Positions 11,045 through 20,781 are shown, counted from the stretch's first letter. The stretch: DNA of 57,530 nt from Stagnimonas sp. (GCA_030696045.1 JAUYNO010000081.1:1-57530), one strand, 5' to 3'. Notes: generated from the letters alone by a model not told the origin. Numbers and translations are program-made.

Positions 11045-11060
11045 GGAGGAATTAACTATC
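11045..11060 (+). promoter_or_regulatory. infC: infC ribosome binding site with AUC initiation codon
   Basis: GGAGGA at 11045-11050 stands seven bases before ATC at 11058-11060. The in-frame codons after it read [18 protein letters not shown], which restores the normal IF-3 N-terminus. No ATG, GTG or TTG codon is available at this spacing. Non-canonical AUU/AUC starts on infC are known to let IF-3 repress its own translation. Confidence 0.85.
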
Positions 11061-11579
11061 TCGACAGAAAAGCAAGATCGCCGTAACGAAGAAATCAACG
11101 TACCCCGCGTGCGTGTGATTGGCTCCGACGGTGCTCAGATCGGTGTAATGCTGACCCGCGATGCCGTTGCCATGGCAGTCGCCGAAGGCTTGGAGTTGGT
11201 GGAGATTTCCCCCAACGCCGATCCGCCGGTCTGCAAGATCATGGATTACGGCAAGTTCCTGTACCAGAAGGACAAGCAGCAACAGGCCGCGCGCAAGAAG
11301 CAAAAGCAGATCCAGATCAAGGAAATGAAGTTTCGCCCCGGCACCGAAGAGGCGGACTACAACACCAAGATGCGGCAGATCAAGCTGTTTCTGGAAGAAG
11401 GCGACAAAGTGAAGATCAACCTGCGCTACAAGGGCCGCGAAATGGCCCACCAGGAGATCGGCATGCAGATGATCGACCGGATCAAGACCGATCTGATCGA
11501 GATCGCGGTGGTCGAGCAGCACGCCCGTATGGAAGGTCGTCAGGCCGTGATGGTCCTGGCGCCCAAGAAGAAGATTTAG
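11058..11579 (+). CDS. infC: Translation initiation factor IF-3
   Basis: The product is 173 residues when started at ATC 11058, close to the usual 175-180. The N-terminal domain shows [17 protein letters not shown] and [10 protein letters not shown]; the lysine-rich linker [15 protein letters not shown] follows; the C-terminal domain contains [17 protein letters not shown]-3 binds the 30S subunit, blocks premature 50S joining and proofreads start codons. Starting at the first conventional codon (GTG 11109) would delete 17 conserved residues. It heads the infC-rpmI-rplT operon. The rare start codon predicts autogenous control. Confidence 0.95.
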   Translation: MSTEKQDRRNEEINVPRVRVIGSDGAQIGVMLTRDAVAMAVAEGLELVEISPNADPPVCKIMDYGKFLYQKDKQQQAARKKQKQIQIKEMKFRPGTEEADYNTKMRQIKLFLEEGDKVKINLRYKGREMAHQEIGMQMIDRIKTDLIEIAVVEQHARMEGRQAVMVLAPKKKI

Positions 11580-11610
11580 GCAGTAACAGGTTTTCAGCAG
11601 TACCCGAAGT

Positions 11611-11631
11611 CTTGCCGGATTTTTCGGCAAG
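11611..11631 (+). promoter_or_regulatory. Hairpin in infC-rpmI intergenic region, possible L20 control region
   Basis: CTTGCCG (11611-11617) pairs with CGGCAAG (11625-11631) around a T-rich loop in the 123 bp between infC and rpmI. In other bacteria this interval carries the L20 translational operator. Only the hairpin is seen here; a pseudoknot was not traced. A weak processing or termination site is the alternative. Confidence 0.35.
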
Positions 11632-11702
11632 CCCGGTCAGCTCCCGTTTGATGTCGTGGGATGTGAAGCCGGCTCAAAAATGCAGACATCAGGAGTCGCA
11701 AG

Positions 11703-11900
11703 ATGCCGAAGTTGAAAACCAAGAAGAGCGCTGCCAAGCGCTTTTCGGCCACCGGCAAGGGTGGTTTCAAGCGTGGTCACGCTTACAAGCGCCACATTCT
11801 CACCAAGATGTCGGGCAAGACCATTCGCCACCTGCGTGGCGAGACCCAGGTCCACGCCTCGGACGTGAAAGAAGTGAAGCAGATGCTTCCTTACGCGTAA
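11703..11900 (+). CDS. rpmI: 50S ribosomal protein L35
   Basis: The 65-residue basic protein has the typical L35 opening [13 protein letters not shown] and a [12 protein letters not shown] segment. It is a component of the large ribosomal subunit. The SD sequence CAGGAG lies seven bases before the ATG. It lies 31 bp before rplT, the standard arrangement, and should share control by L20. Confidence 0.97.
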   Translation: MPKLKTKKSAAKRFSATGKGGFKRGHAYKRHILTKMSGKTIRHLRGETQVHASDVKEVKQMLPYA

Positions 11901-11931
11901 CGCCACCCACATCTTTTAAGGAGTAAGAATC

Positions 11932-13366
<1,435 letters not shown>

Positions 13367-13375
13367 GAATCAGCC

Positions 13376-15751
13376 ATGCAAGTCTCTGAACGCTGGCTGC
13401 GCGAATGGGCCAATCCGCCTGTCACCGCTGCCAAACTCGCCCACAAGCTCAACCTCGCCGGCCTCGAATGCGAGGCCGCGCCCATGCTCGCCGAACCGGC
13501 GCGGGGCGTGGTGGTGGGTCGCATCCTCACTGCCGAACGCCATCCGCAGGCGGATCGTCTGCAGGTCTGCACGGTCGATGTCGGCGACGGCACTCCGCGC
13601 CAGATCGTCTGCGGCGCGCCCAATGCGCGCGCCGGCCTGTGCGCGCCTTGCGCGTTGCCGGGTGCCAAGCTGCCGGGCGGCATGGAGATCAAGGACGCCA
13701 AGCTGCGCGGCGTCGACTCCAGCGGCATGCTCTGCTCGGCCAAGGAGCTGGCGCTGTCCGACAAGTCCGAGGGCCTGCTGGAGCTCGACGACAGCGCCGT
13801 CCCCGGCACCGCCATCGACCGCCATCTGCAGCTCGATGACAACTTGCTGAGCCTGGAGCTGACCCCCAATCGCGGCGACTGCCTGTCGATTGCCGGTCTG
13901 GCGCGCGAGACCGCGGCGCTGTATGGCCTGTCGCTGGATCGCGCGGCGCCGGCGCCGGTGGTGATCGGCCTGGCCGATACCGTGGAAGTCAGCCTTGGCA
14001 ATCCCGCCGATTGCACTGCCTTTGCCGGCCGCGTGATCCGTGGCCTCAGCCCGGTGGCCCGCACCCCCGACTGGATGCGCGAGAAGCTGCGCCGCTCCGG
14101 CATCCGTGTCATCCATCCGCTGGTCGACATCACCAACTATGTGCTGATCGAGCTGGGCCAGCCTATGCACGCCTACGACCTCGCCAAGTTGCCGGGGGCG
14201 ATGGCGGTGCGCCGCGCCCGCGCCGGCGAGACGCTGAAGCTGCTCAACGACGACACGGTGACGCTGGGCGACGAGCTGCTGGTGGTCTCCGCCGATCAGC
14301 CGGTGGGCCTGGCCGGAGTCATGGGCGGCGCCGCCAGCATGGTGGGCGAGGGCACCACGGCGATCTTCTTCGAGGCTGCCGCCTTCACGCCGGCGGCCGT
14401 GGCAGGCGTTGCCCGGCGCCACAAGCTGAGTTCGGACGCGGCCTACCGCTTCGAGCGCGGCGTCGATCCGGCGCTGCAACGCGCGGCGCTGGAGCGCGCC
14501 ACCGCGCTGGCGCTGGAAATCTGCGGCGGCGCCGCCGGGCCCATCTGCTTCGCCGGCATCGAGCGGCCCGCGCATGCGCCGATCCGGCTGCGGCATCAGC
14601 GCCTGCTGGATCTGCTTGGCTGCGCCATCGCCGCCGATGCGGTGGAGGCCCTGCTGCGTCGGCTAGGGGTTGCGGTGCAGATGGTCGGGTCGGGCGAATG
14701 GCAGTGCACGCCGCCCAGCTGGCGCTTCGACCTCGCCATCGAACAGGACCTGATCGAAGAGATCGCGCGCCTGCACGGCTACGAGAACATCCCGGTTGCA
14801 CCCTATGCCGCCGTGCTGGTGTCGGCGCCGGCGTCCGAGGCCCGGCGCCCGGCCGCCCGGGTCAAGGACGCCCTGGTAGCGCGCGGCTGGCAGGAGGCGG
14901 TCACCTACAGCTTCGTCGATCCCAAGCTGCAGGCGCGGCTGACGCCGGACTTCACCGGCATCCCGCTCGACAACCCCATCGCCGAGACGATGGCGGTGAT
15001 GCGCACCACGCTGTGGAGCGGACTGATCGGTGCCTGGCTGCACAACCACCAGCGCCAGCACAAGCGCGCCCGCTTCTTCGAACTCGCCGCTTGTTTCGCC
15101 GAGTCCGACGCCGGCATCGTCGAGACCCCCCGCCTGGCCGGCCTGGCCGCCGGCCCGGCGCTGGACGAGCAATGGGCCAGCCCGGCGCGCGCGGTCGATT
15201 TCTACGATGTGAAGGCCGACCTGGAAGCCGTCTGCGCCGTGTTCGGCGGCGACGCCAGCCGCTTCCGCTTTGAACCCGGGAGCCATCCCGCCCTGCACCC
15301 CGGCCGCTGCGCCAGGCTCCTGCGTGACGGCATCGCCCTGGGTTGGTACGGTGAACTGCACCCGGTGCTTGCCCGCGAACTGGACCTGCCGGCCGCCCCG
15401 CTGCTGTTCGAATTCGATTGGAGCAAGCTATCGCCGGCGGTCATTCCGCAGGCGCGCCCGGTGTCCGAGTTCCCGGCCTCCCGCCGCGATCTGGCGGTGG
15501 TGGTGGACGAGGCGGTCAGCGCCCAGGCTCTGCTCGACCGCGCCCGCAAGGCCGCCGGCCCCAGCCTGAGTGCGATCCGGGTGTTCGACGTCTATCGCGG
15601 CCAAGGTTTGCGTGATGGATCAAAGAGTGTCGCTTTGGGATTGATTTTCCAAGATTATTCCCGCACCCTAACCCTAGAAGATATCGATGCGGCCATGGCG
15701 CAGGTGACGGCGTCCCTGGCGCTCGATCTCGGCGCCGTATTGAGGGAATAA
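13376..15751 (+). CDS. pheT: Phenylalanine--tRNA ligase beta subunit
   Basis: The 791-residue protein matches the normal beta subunit. It has an N-terminal tRNA-binding (EMAP/OB) domain with [12 protein letters not shown], the B3/B4 editing domain with [11 protein letters not shown]5 domain, a catalytic-like core and a C-terminal ferredoxin-fold anticodon-binding domain ([15 protein letters not shown]). It partners PheS and hydrolyses misacylated Tyr-tRNA-Phe. The gene shares the pheS transcript and is followed 29 bp later by ihfA, the common gammaproteobacterial order. Confidence 0.97.
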   Translation: MQVSERWLREWANPPVTAAKLAHKLNLAGLECEAAPMLAEPARGVVVGRILTAERHPQADRLQVCTVDVGDGTPRQIVCGAPNARAGLCAPCALPGAKLPGGMEIKDAKLRGVDSSGMLCSAKELALSDKSEGLLELDDSAVPGTAIDRHLQLDDNLLSLELTPNRGDCLSIAGLARETAALYGLSLDRAAPAPVVIGLADTVEVSLGNPADCTAFAGRVIRGLSPVARTPDWMREKLRRSGIRVIHPLVDITNYVLIELGQPMHAYDLAKLPGAMAVRRARAGETLKLLNDDTVTLGDELLVVSADQPVGLAGVMGGAASMVGEGTTAIFFEAAAFTPAAVAGVARRHKLSSDAAYRFERGVDPALQRAALERATALALEICGGAAGPICFAGIERPAHAPIRLRHQRLLDLLGCAIAADAVEALLRRLGVAVQMVGSGEWQCTPPSWRFDLAIEQDLIEEIARLHGYENIPVAPYAAVLVSAPASEARRPAARVKDALVARGWQEAVTYSFVDPKLQARLTPDFTGIPLDNPIAETMAVMRTTLWSGLIGAWLHNHQRQHKRARFFELAACFAESDAGIVETPRLAGLAAGPALDEQWASPARAVDFYDVKADLEAVCAVFGGDASRFRFEPGSHPALHPGRCARLLRDGIALGWYGELHPVLARELDLPAAPLLFEFDWSKLSPAVIPQARPVSEFPASRRDLAVVVDEAVSAQALLDRARKAAGPSLSAIRVFDVYRGQGLRDGSKSVALGLIFQDYSRTLTLEDIDAAMAQVTASLALDLGAVLRE

Positions 15752-15780
15752 GGCAATTTCGCGAAGAGCTAAGGGAGCCG

Positions 15781-16083
15781 GTGGCGGTGACGTTGACGAA
15801 GGCGGAGCTGGCCGACGCGCTGTTCGAAGAGCTGGGCCTGAACAAGCGCGAGGCCAAGGAATTCGTGGATCTCTTCTTTGAAGAGATGCGCACGCGTCTG
15901 GAAGCTGGGGAGGAGGTAAAGCTCTCCGGCTTCGGCAATTTCGAGCTGCGTTCCAAGAATCAGCGTCCCGGTCGCAACCCCAAGACCGGTCAGGAAATAC
16001 CGATCTCCGCCCGCCGGGTGGTGACGTTTCGCCCAGGTCAGAAGCTCCGTTTGAGGGTCAGCATTGATGAAACCGAACGCTGA
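15781..16083 (+). CDS. ihfA: Integration host factor alpha subunit
   Basis: The 100-residue DNA-bending protein belongs to the HU/IHF family. It opens [28 protein letters not shown] and has the beta-arm region with [21 protein letters not shown], whose proline intercalates between DNA bases. It works as a heterodimer with IhfB in replication, transcription and site-specific recombination, so it may also serve the neighbouring prophage integrase. The start is GTG 15781 with AAGGGAG close upstream. It overlaps the next gene by 17 bp. Confidence 0.96.
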   Translation: MAVTLTKAELADALFEELGLNKREAKEFVDLFFEEMRTRLEAGEEVKLSGFGNFELRSKNQRPGRNPKTGQEIPISARRVVTFRPGQKLRLRVSIDETER

Positions 16084-16501
16084 ACCCTTGCCGCTGCTGC
16101 CGATCGAGATACCGCGCAAGCGCTATTTCGCCATCGGTGAGGTGAGCGAGATCTGCGGCATCAAGCCGCATGTGCTGCGCTACTGGGAGCAGGAGTTCCC
16201 GCAGCTCAAGCCGGTCAAGCGCCGTGGCAACCGTCGCTACTACCAGTACGACGATGTCGAGATGGTTCGGCGCATCCGCAGCCTGCTGTACGAACAGGGC
16301 TTCACCATCGGTGGTGCCCGGCAGCGCCTGCGTGAAGCCCGCGCCGAGCGCATCGAGGCGGCCGCGCAGCCGGTGCAGGCAATGCTCGCCGCGAACGCGC
16401 CGCGGACCCCGGCCCAGGTGGGCGCGGCCGCCAGCCGCAAGGAAAAGCTGCACGACATCCGTACCGAACTGGAAGATTTGTTGAAGCGCTGGCCGGTCTG
16501 A
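16067..16501 (+). CDS. MerR-family transcriptional regulator (ihfA-linked)
   Basis: The 144-residue protein has a MerR winged-helix domain at about residues 20-90: [29 protein letters not shown], then the wing [17 protein letters not shown] short Ala/Glu-rich helix and a basic tail follow, with no metal-binding cysteine pair, so it is not a metal sensor of the MerR/CueR type. Genes of this kind sit after ihfA and before tRNA-Pro in Pseudomonas and Xanthomonas; their targets are not known to me. I chose ATG 16067 over TTG 16064 because GAGG lies at suitable spacing. Confidence 0.9.
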   Translation: MKPNAEPLPLLPIEIPRKRYFAIGEVSEICGIKPHVLRYWEQEFPQLKPVKRRGNRRYYQYDDVEMVRRIRSLLYEQGFTIGGARQRLREARAERIEAAAQPVQAMLAANAPRTPAQVGAAASRKEKLHDIRTELEDLLKRWPV

Positions 16502-16545
16502 GCTTTCAGCCAGGGCCCTGCATCGGCTACACTGCACGTCTTGAT

Positions 16546-16998
<453 letters not shown>

Positions 16999-17116
16999 CT
17001 CGCCCTCCTACAGGCTCTGTCGCGCATCCTCAATCGGGCGCCTGAACTGCTAGTGAACACCCGAGGACGCCCACGACTGTGGACTAAAAGCACTGCGGAA
17101 ACAACGGTCTACAGCC

Positions 17117-17148
17117 GAGGACTAGAATAGTCCTCAACCAAGGACTAG
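17117..17148. promoter_or_regulatory. Palindromic operator pair between repressor and early operon
   Basis: A perfect 19-nt palindrome, GAGGACTA-GAA-TAGTCCTC, spans 17117-17135, and a further half site AGGACTAG occurs at 17141-17148. Weaker relatives (CGAGGACG near 17062, TGGACTA near 17081) lie toward the repressor gene. This 315 bp divergent region holds no gene and is where phage switch operators are expected. I could not assign -10/-35 boxes with confidence. Confidence 0.7.
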
Positions 17149-17211
17149 ATTCGGCCCGTCGGCGCTCTGCTCCCACCTAGCTAGTGGGCCCTCCTTCGAC
17201 ACCCGACCGGC

Positions 17212-17249
17212 CCGGCCCCTGCGCTTTCCCTCCCCCGCGCAGGGGCCGG
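17212..17249. repeat. Long GC-rich inverted repeat in early-operon leader
   Basis: Arms of 13 bp (CCGGCCCCTGCGC at 17212-17224 and its complement at 17237-17249) flank a 12-nt pyrimidine loop. No T-run follows, so it is not a plain terminator. It lies 65 bp before the first early gene and could be a leader RNA structure or a nicking/recombination site. Confidence 0.5.
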
Positions 17250-17313
17250 ATCAACCGGGCCGAAGGGCACAGAGCGAGACCGACATAGAGCCAACCTGTC
17301 GGAGGTTCCCACC

Positions 17314-17556
17314 ATGCACCACCCCAGCCAGCTGTACGGGCGCATCAAGCGCCGCTCGAAGTACTTCGGGCAGACCGCGCCCCGCGCGCTGTTCCCGATC
17401 ACCGCCGCCATGCAGTACGAGCCCCATCTCTGGGCAGGCAACGGCAATCACTACCGCGCCGGGGATCTGGACGTCTTTGTCCGCATCGTCGGCACCGACT
17501 CTGCGATCCGCATCGACGGCACGCAGCGCGCGATTCTGCCGGCGAGCGCGCCATGA
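17314..17556 (+). CDS. Prophage early protein, unknown
   Basis: The 80-residue protein is not recognised. A basic N-terminal stretch (YGRIKRRSKYFG) is followed by a part predicted to be beta-rich (VFVRIVGTDSAIRIDGTQRAIL). GGAGG lies eight bases before the ATG, so it is well supported as translated. It is the first gene of the rightward early operon and overlaps the next by 4 bp (ATGA). Its place opposite the repressor would suit a Cro-like or anti-repressor role, but no helix-turn-helix is visible. Confidence 0.7.
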   Translation: MHHPSQLYGRIKRRSKYFGQTAPRALFPITAAMQYEPHLWAGNGNHYRAGDLDVFVRIVGTDSAIRIDGTQRAILPASAP

Positions 17557-17753
17557 GCGCGAAACCTGCAACGGTGCGCGCCTGCGAGGGTGAGGCGCTG
17601 CTAGGGGTGCGCGGGGAGAACGGGAAGGTCTCCGTCGCCCGCCTGTCGCCGCAGCAGCTCGACACGCTGATCGACGACCTGGTCAACGTGTACGCCGACA
17701 TCGCGCCCTGCGGTGTCGGTGGCTCGGACCGACTGGAAGGGCGGCAGTCATGA
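17553..17753 (+). CDS. Prophage early protein, unknown (66 aa)
   Basis: A 66-residue protein with no recognised domain. The central part LSPQQLDTLIDDLVNVYADIAP is probably helical and amphipathic. Its ATGA overlaps the end of the preceding gene and its own end overlaps the next gene in the same way, so translation is probably coupled along the early operon. Small acidic helical proteins at this position are common in phage early regions, but function cannot be inferred. Confidence 0.65.
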   Translation: MSAKPATVRACEGEALLGVRGENGKVSVARLSPQQLDTLIDDLVNVYADIAPCGVGGSDRLEGRQS

Positions 17754-18001
17754 GCGACCGCCACCAGTGCACCATCGCGAAGTCCCTCGGCAGCTTCCGC
17801 GCGGTGCTGTACCGCAACGGCGCGCCGGTCCATCACGGCACCTGGCGCGACACGCGCCGCGAGGCCGAGGCCGACCGCGAGAGCTTCATCGCCAAGCCCT
17901 TCGTCGTCGCGCCGGCGTTCCTGCCGGGGCCGGCGATCCGCAAGCCGGTGGCGGTGTCTGCGGCGCAGCTGAGCATGTTCCTGGCGGGAGTGAAGTCGTG
18001 A
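17750..18001 (+). CDS. Prophage early protein, unknown (83 aa)
   Basis: An 83-residue protein of unknown function. The N-terminal half has alternating charged and aromatic residues (SFRAVLYRNGAPVHHGTW) suggesting a small beta fold, followed by RDTRREAEADRESF, a charged helix, and a Pro-rich C-terminal part. It overlaps the genes on both sides by 4 bp. It resembles small AP2/integrase-N-like beta sheet proteins only in general pattern, so no call is made. Confidence 0.65.
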   Translation: MSDRHQCTIAKSLGSFRAVLYRNGAPVHHGTWRDTRREAEADRESFIAKPFVVAPAFLPGPAIRKPVAVSAAQLSMFLAGVKS

Positions 18002-18117
18002 CCGACCGCAAGGCCCGCGCCTGGTGCTGGCGCTCGCTCGCTGTGGTGGTCGGCATCGAGGTCGCGGCCCTGGTCTGGATCGGCGCGCAGTTCGCGCACC
18101 ACTGGGGCTGGCTGTGA
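17998..18117 (+). CDS. Small prophage membrane protein (39 aa)
   Basis: A 39-residue protein starting at GTG 17998. A basic N-terminus (VTDRKARAWCWR) precedes one membrane helix (SLAVVVGIEVAALVWIGAQF) and a short aromatic tail. The 4 bp overlaps at both ends (GTGA) tie it into the coupled early cluster. It is too short for most gene finders. A host-membrane early function such as exclusion is conceivable, but nothing in the sequence shows it. Confidence 0.6.
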   Translation: MTDRKARAWCWRSLAVVVGIEVAALVWIGAQFAHHWGWL

Positions 18118-18329
18118 GCCGCTCTTACTTCGGCCACTACTGGATCAAGGGTGACGGCCGTATCGGCGCGCGTGGCACGCGCTGCGACCGCTGCAAGAAG
18201 TGCGGGCTGCAGCGGCGCAAGTCTAACGGCGCGCGGGTGTATCGGCTGCCGGGCGACACGGCCTATCGGTGGGCGGATCAGCCGGCGCGCTGCGATCCCA
18301 AGAACCTGCAGCCGAAGCTCGATCTGTGA
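18114..18329 (+). CDS. Small Cys-rich, zinc-ribbon-like prophage protein (71 aa)
   Basis: The 71-residue protein starts at GTG 18114, overlapping the previous stop. CDRCKKCGLQRRKSNG (residues about 23-38) has closely spaced cysteines followed by basic residues, and a fourth cysteine lies near residue 62 (ARCDPKNL). This suggests a small metal-binding, possibly nucleic-acid-binding, protein. The N-terminus RSYFGHYWIKGDGRIG is aromatic and basic. No family is recognised. It is the last clearly coding gene of the coupled early cluster before the inverted gene. Confidence 0.6.
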   Translation: MSRSYFGHYWIKGDGRIGARGTRCDRCKKCGLQRRKSNGARVYRLPGDTAYRWADQPARCDPKNLQPKLDL

Positions 18330-18359
18330 CCGACGACCAGGTCAAAGAGATCGCGGTCC

Positions 18360-18716
18360 TCATCCTGGTGGGGATCGCTTTAGGGCATAGCCTGCCGCCG
18401 CGCCACCGCCGAACGCTATTGCTTGCTGGATTAGAGTTTCTGCGAGCGCGGGATTCCCTGAGCGGATCGACAGCCAGGCCAGCAACCCCAGCTCTATCAA
18501 CAGCAGGCCAGCGAGACCACCCGCCAGCCAGGACTGCCGACGATCCCGCTCGTTCGCGCCTGCTTCCTTGGTGTCTATCACCTTTGCCGCCAGCCCAATC
18601 ACCTGCTGGCCACCCTGTGTCTCAAGGAACCGAGCAAGCCCGGCCCAGCCGTCCGGCACGGGCTTCGGCGTGGCTTCGTCGCCAACTGGCTGCGGCAGCT
18701 GCGGTTCGTCTGACAT
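18360..18716 (-). CDS. Two-span membrane protein on the opposite strand, possible moron
   Basis: The 118-residue protein is encoded against the direction of all neighbours. The N-terminal 60 residues are soluble and Pro/charge-rich, with a helix (WAGLARFLETQGGQQVIGLAAKVIDTKEAGANERDRR). Two hydrophobic segments follow at about residues 63-84 and 97-112, ending in a basic tail (LKRSPPG). CAGGGA lies six bases before the ATG. The composition is that of a real membrane protein, which the opposite frame lacks. A stand-alone inverted membrane gene in a phage early region is typical of a lysogenically expressed cargo gene, for example superinfection exclusion. That role is inference. Confidence 0.6.
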   Translation of the reverse strand: MSDEPQLPQPVGDEATPKPVPDGWAGLARFLETQGGQQVIGLAAKVIDTKEAGANERDRRQSWLAGGLAGLLLIELGLLAWLSIRSGNPALAETLIQQAIAFGGGAAAGYALKRSPPG

Positions 18717-18775
18717 TGCGGTTCCCTGTGGTTGTTGCGCGGAAAACTGTAGCGAGCCGGGAAGGGACGCGCTAG

Positions 18776-19444
18776 GTGGCCTCTAGCCGCACGCTCACGC
18801 TGCCGGCCGGCCGGCCACTGCGCTTCATCCAGGCGATGCAGCGCCAGCTGGCGCGGGCTCGCAGCAACGCGCGAGTCCTGGCGATGCTCGATGCGGTCCC
18901 GACCTATCTGCGCGGGCAGGCGCTGGAGCGGCGGCGCGCCATGCGCGCGGATCGGCTAGACGCCTGCATCGTGGTGCTGATGCACCTGGCCGAATGGATG
19001 AGCGAGACGAGCCGCATCGTCGATCACCGGCCGGACAAGGGCATCATCGGCCGGCGGCTACGCGACGTCGCCGAAGCTTCCGGGCTTGATGACCGCCGCT
19101 TGGATCGCGCGGTGCGCGACCTTAAGGCCGCTGGCTACCTGCTGTCGTGGGAGCGCTGCGACTACGACGCGGCGACGCAGGAATACCGTGGCGTCGCCGC
19201 CATCCGGCAGATCAGCCACAAGCTCATCGAGCACCTCGGGCTGTCGCAGCTCTGGGAGAAGTGCTCCAAGGCCCGCGTGCAGCGCGAGCGCGAGAAGAAG
19301 GGCCAGCAGGCCGCCGGCGCGCCAACCATGGCTCAGATGCGCCAGCAGCTCGCGGTGGCGGCCAATGCCGTGCGCTCGCTGCGCCAGCTTGCGGCGGTGC
19401 ATATCTCGGCAACGCTGCCGAAGAATCTGGCCCCACCGGGCTGA
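18776..19444 (+). CDS. Putative replication initiator with winged-helix domain
   Basis: The 222-residue protein has an Arg-rich N-terminal helix region (1-60), a winged-helix core at about 60-150 (ACIVVLMHLAEWM, then GRRLRDVAEASGLDDRRLDRAVRDLKAAGYL and a wing with YRGVAAIRQIS), and a basic coiled tail (REREKKGQQ). The pattern is like plasmid and phage theta-type initiators. It lacks the HUH motifs of PM2's P12 rolling-circle protein. An iteron-like region with DnaA-box-like sequences follows directly. The start is GTG 18776 behind AAGGGA. A transcription factor is the main alternative. Confidence 0.6.
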   Translation: MASSRTLTLPAGRPLRFIQAMQRQLARARSNARVLAMLDAVPTYLRGQALERRRAMRADRLDACIVVLMHLAEWMSETSRIVDHRPDKGIIGRRLRDVAEASGLDDRRLDRAVRDLKAAGYLLSWERCDYDAATQEYRGVAAIRQISHKLIEHLGLSQLWEKCSKARVQREREKKGQQAAGAPTMAQMRQQLAVAANAVRSLRQLAAVHISATLPKNLAPPG

Positions 19445-19901
19445 CCTCTCGTAACGAATCGCTGCCGGCCTCCGGCGGCCTCCCCATTCGTATACGAGTT
19501 TTAGGGACACGCTGCGATCACAGCGTGTCCCTTAAATCCCTCTTATACAGAGCCCAGTGGATAAGTCCGTGGGCAAGTCGGTGGATAGCGCGTGCACAGG
19601 TCTTGTTATGTGTCGTGGAAGGAGGGGGCTATCTGCCGCAGCATCTCCCGCACAGCGGTAGAAAGCTTCTCCGTGCGGGCTGCGCCCGCTAGATCGGTCA
19701 CTCCGTGGGTTGTGCGATGCGTCTTCGCCGCATCGCCTGAGCTTCGAGAGCAGCAGGTCTGGCAGCTGTACCAGGTCGGCAAGGGAGAGCGCCTGCGGCG
19801 CGTTTGCCGGGGGTGAAGCGGTTCGTCGGTTGTTTCACCCGAGTCTGCTGCTGAGTGCTGTTCCCGGCCCGCTGTGGGCCTTCCACGTGGAGATGCGCGC
19901 T
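19445..19901. other. 457 bp non-coding region, candidate phage replication origin
   Basis: Directly after the initiator-like gene come the palindrome TCGTATACGA (19488-19497), a 12 bp-arm hairpin (19503-19532) and a cluster at 19543-19590. That cluster holds AGTGGATAA (one mismatch to a DnaA box), two weaker boxes, and two AAGTC(C/G)GTGG units spaced 12 bp apart like iterons. The rest, to 19901, shows no convincing gene; a weak ORF with LREQQVWQLYQVGKGERL ends at 19816. Confidence 0.45.
19503..19532. repeat. Prophage hairpin repeat, copy 1
   Basis: AGGGACACGCTG (19503-19514) and CAGCGTGTCCCT (19521-19532) form a perfect 12 bp stem with a 6-nt loop. The same AAGGGACAC core recurs at 21377, 21422, 28109 and 28164. 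It may act as a terminator (short T/A-rich sequence follows) or as a phage-specific repeat. Confidence 0.8.
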
Positions 19902-20036
19902 ATGCCGAAGGGAAAAGGCTTCGATCAGTTCAAGGGCTCTGAGGACGCTCCCAGCGTCACCAGCAGCAAGGCAGCTCCGGCTGCGAAGAAGGCGGTCGCC
20001 AAGAAGCCGGCGAAGAAGGCGACGGCCAAACGCTAA
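19902..20036 (+). CDS. Small histone-like basic protein (44 aa)
   Basis: The 44-residue protein starts at ATG 19902, nine bases after GGAG. Its C-terminal half is Lys/Ala/Pro repeats (APAAKKAVAKKPAKKATAKR), like the tails of histone H1-like and AlgP proteins; the N-terminal half (PKGKGFDQFKGSEDAPS) is polar. It ends in TAATG, overlapping the next gene. A small DNA-condensing virion or packaging protein is a reasonable guess given that it opens the late gene cluster. A longer in-frame reading from 19710 is less likely because it lacks an SD. Confidence 0.6.
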   Translation: MPKGKGFDQFKGSEDAPSVTSSKAAPAAKKAVAKKPAKKATAKR

Positions 20037-20353
20037 TGGCCAATCCCGACATCGGGTTGATGCCGTGCCCGACCAAGGGCTGCGACTGCGTCGCAAAGGT
20101 GCGCAAGGCGGTGAGTGGCCAGCGGCTGCTGTATCTGCACTGCCCGGAGCATGGGCCGCTGTTCTACCGCACCGCGAAGGGTCAGGAAATGATCCTGGAG
20201 CAGGCGACGCTGTTCGGGCCGGAAGGTCCGCCGGAGCCGGCGCCTGTGCCGCCACCGGCGCCGCGCGCTGGCCCCGATCCTGAGCCGGCGCCCACGCCGC
20301 CACCCGTAACGAAGCCGGCCGCCAAGGGCTGGCATAACCCGCTGGAGTTCTGA
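20036..20353 (+). CDS. Prophage protein with N-terminal Cys/His metal site and Pro-rich tail
   Basis: The 105-residue protein begins LMPCPTKGCDCVAKVRK and continues LYLHCPEHGPLFY, giving a C-x(4)-C-x-C ... C-x(2)-H set that resembles a small zinc finger. Residues 65-95 are Pro/Ala repeats and the end is GWHNPLEF. The TAATG overlap couples it to the basic protein upstream. Zinc-ribbon proteins just ahead of the packaging ATPase also occur in other tailless phages as far as I recall. The role is unknown. Confidence 0.65.
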   Translation: MANPDIGLMPCPTKGCDCVAKVRKAVSGQRLLYLHCPEHGPLFYRTAKGQEMILEQATLFGPEGPPEPAPVPPPAPRAGPDPEPAPTPPPVTKPAAKGWHNPLEF

Positions 20354-20355
20354 CC

Positions 20356-20781
20356 ATGAGCAAAGCTGCATCCACGCCGCCCGTCGCTGCACCTGGTGAA
20401 GGGCAGGGCGCCGACACCGGCCTCCGCGACACTGAGCTGCTCGACAAACTGGAGCAGGAAGCGGCCGGCGCGGAATCGCCGCCGCCGCCGCCGCCGGAGG
20501 GTGAGGTCTCGACGGGCCAGCTGGTCGGCATGATCCTCGGTCCTGGCTTCGCGATCCTTGCGCCGAACTGGAAGGTCACCGATGCCGAGATCGACCAGCT
20601 GGGCAAGCTCTATGGCGCGCTGCTCGACAAGTACGTTCCAGACCTCAAGACCGCCTACGGGCTGGAGATCAGCGCGGTGCTCGTTACCGCTGCGGTCATC
20701 GGCCCGCGCCTGATGGTGCCGCGTCACGCTGAGCCGAAGAAGGATGCGCCGGCACCGGCCGCCGATGCGCGCGCCGGATAA
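20356..20781 (+). CDS. Prophage membrane protein upstream of packaging ATPase
   Basis: The 141-residue protein has an acidic N-terminal part with a run of prolines (about residues 43-48), a helical segment KVTDAEIDQLGKLYGALLDKYVPDLK, and one membrane span near residues 110-125 (LEISAVLVTAAVIGPRLMV). The tail is Lys/Ala/Pro-rich. It overlaps the ATPase gene by 38 bp. The likely place is the virion internal membrane or the packaging vertex, inferred from position and topology only. Confidence 0.7.
   Translation: MSKAASTPPVAAPGEGQGADTGLRDTELLDKLEQEAAGAESPPPPPPEGEVSTGQLVGMILGPGFAILAPNWKVTDAEIDQLGKLYGALLDKYVPDLKTAYGLEISAVLVTAAVIGPRLMVPRHAEPKKDAPAPAADARAG

Noticed and set aside
18326..18775. Plus-strand frame after the zinc-ribbon-like gene
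   Set aside because: Only the first about 20 codons look natural. The rest is Pro/Arg/Ala-rich antisense of the better-supported minus-strand membrane gene. Kept as a finding, not as a gene.
19592..19816. 74-codon frame in the non-coding region after the initiator gene
   Set aside because: Weak start, no SD and odd composition in the first two thirds; only the last 28 residues look protein-like. Not enough support.
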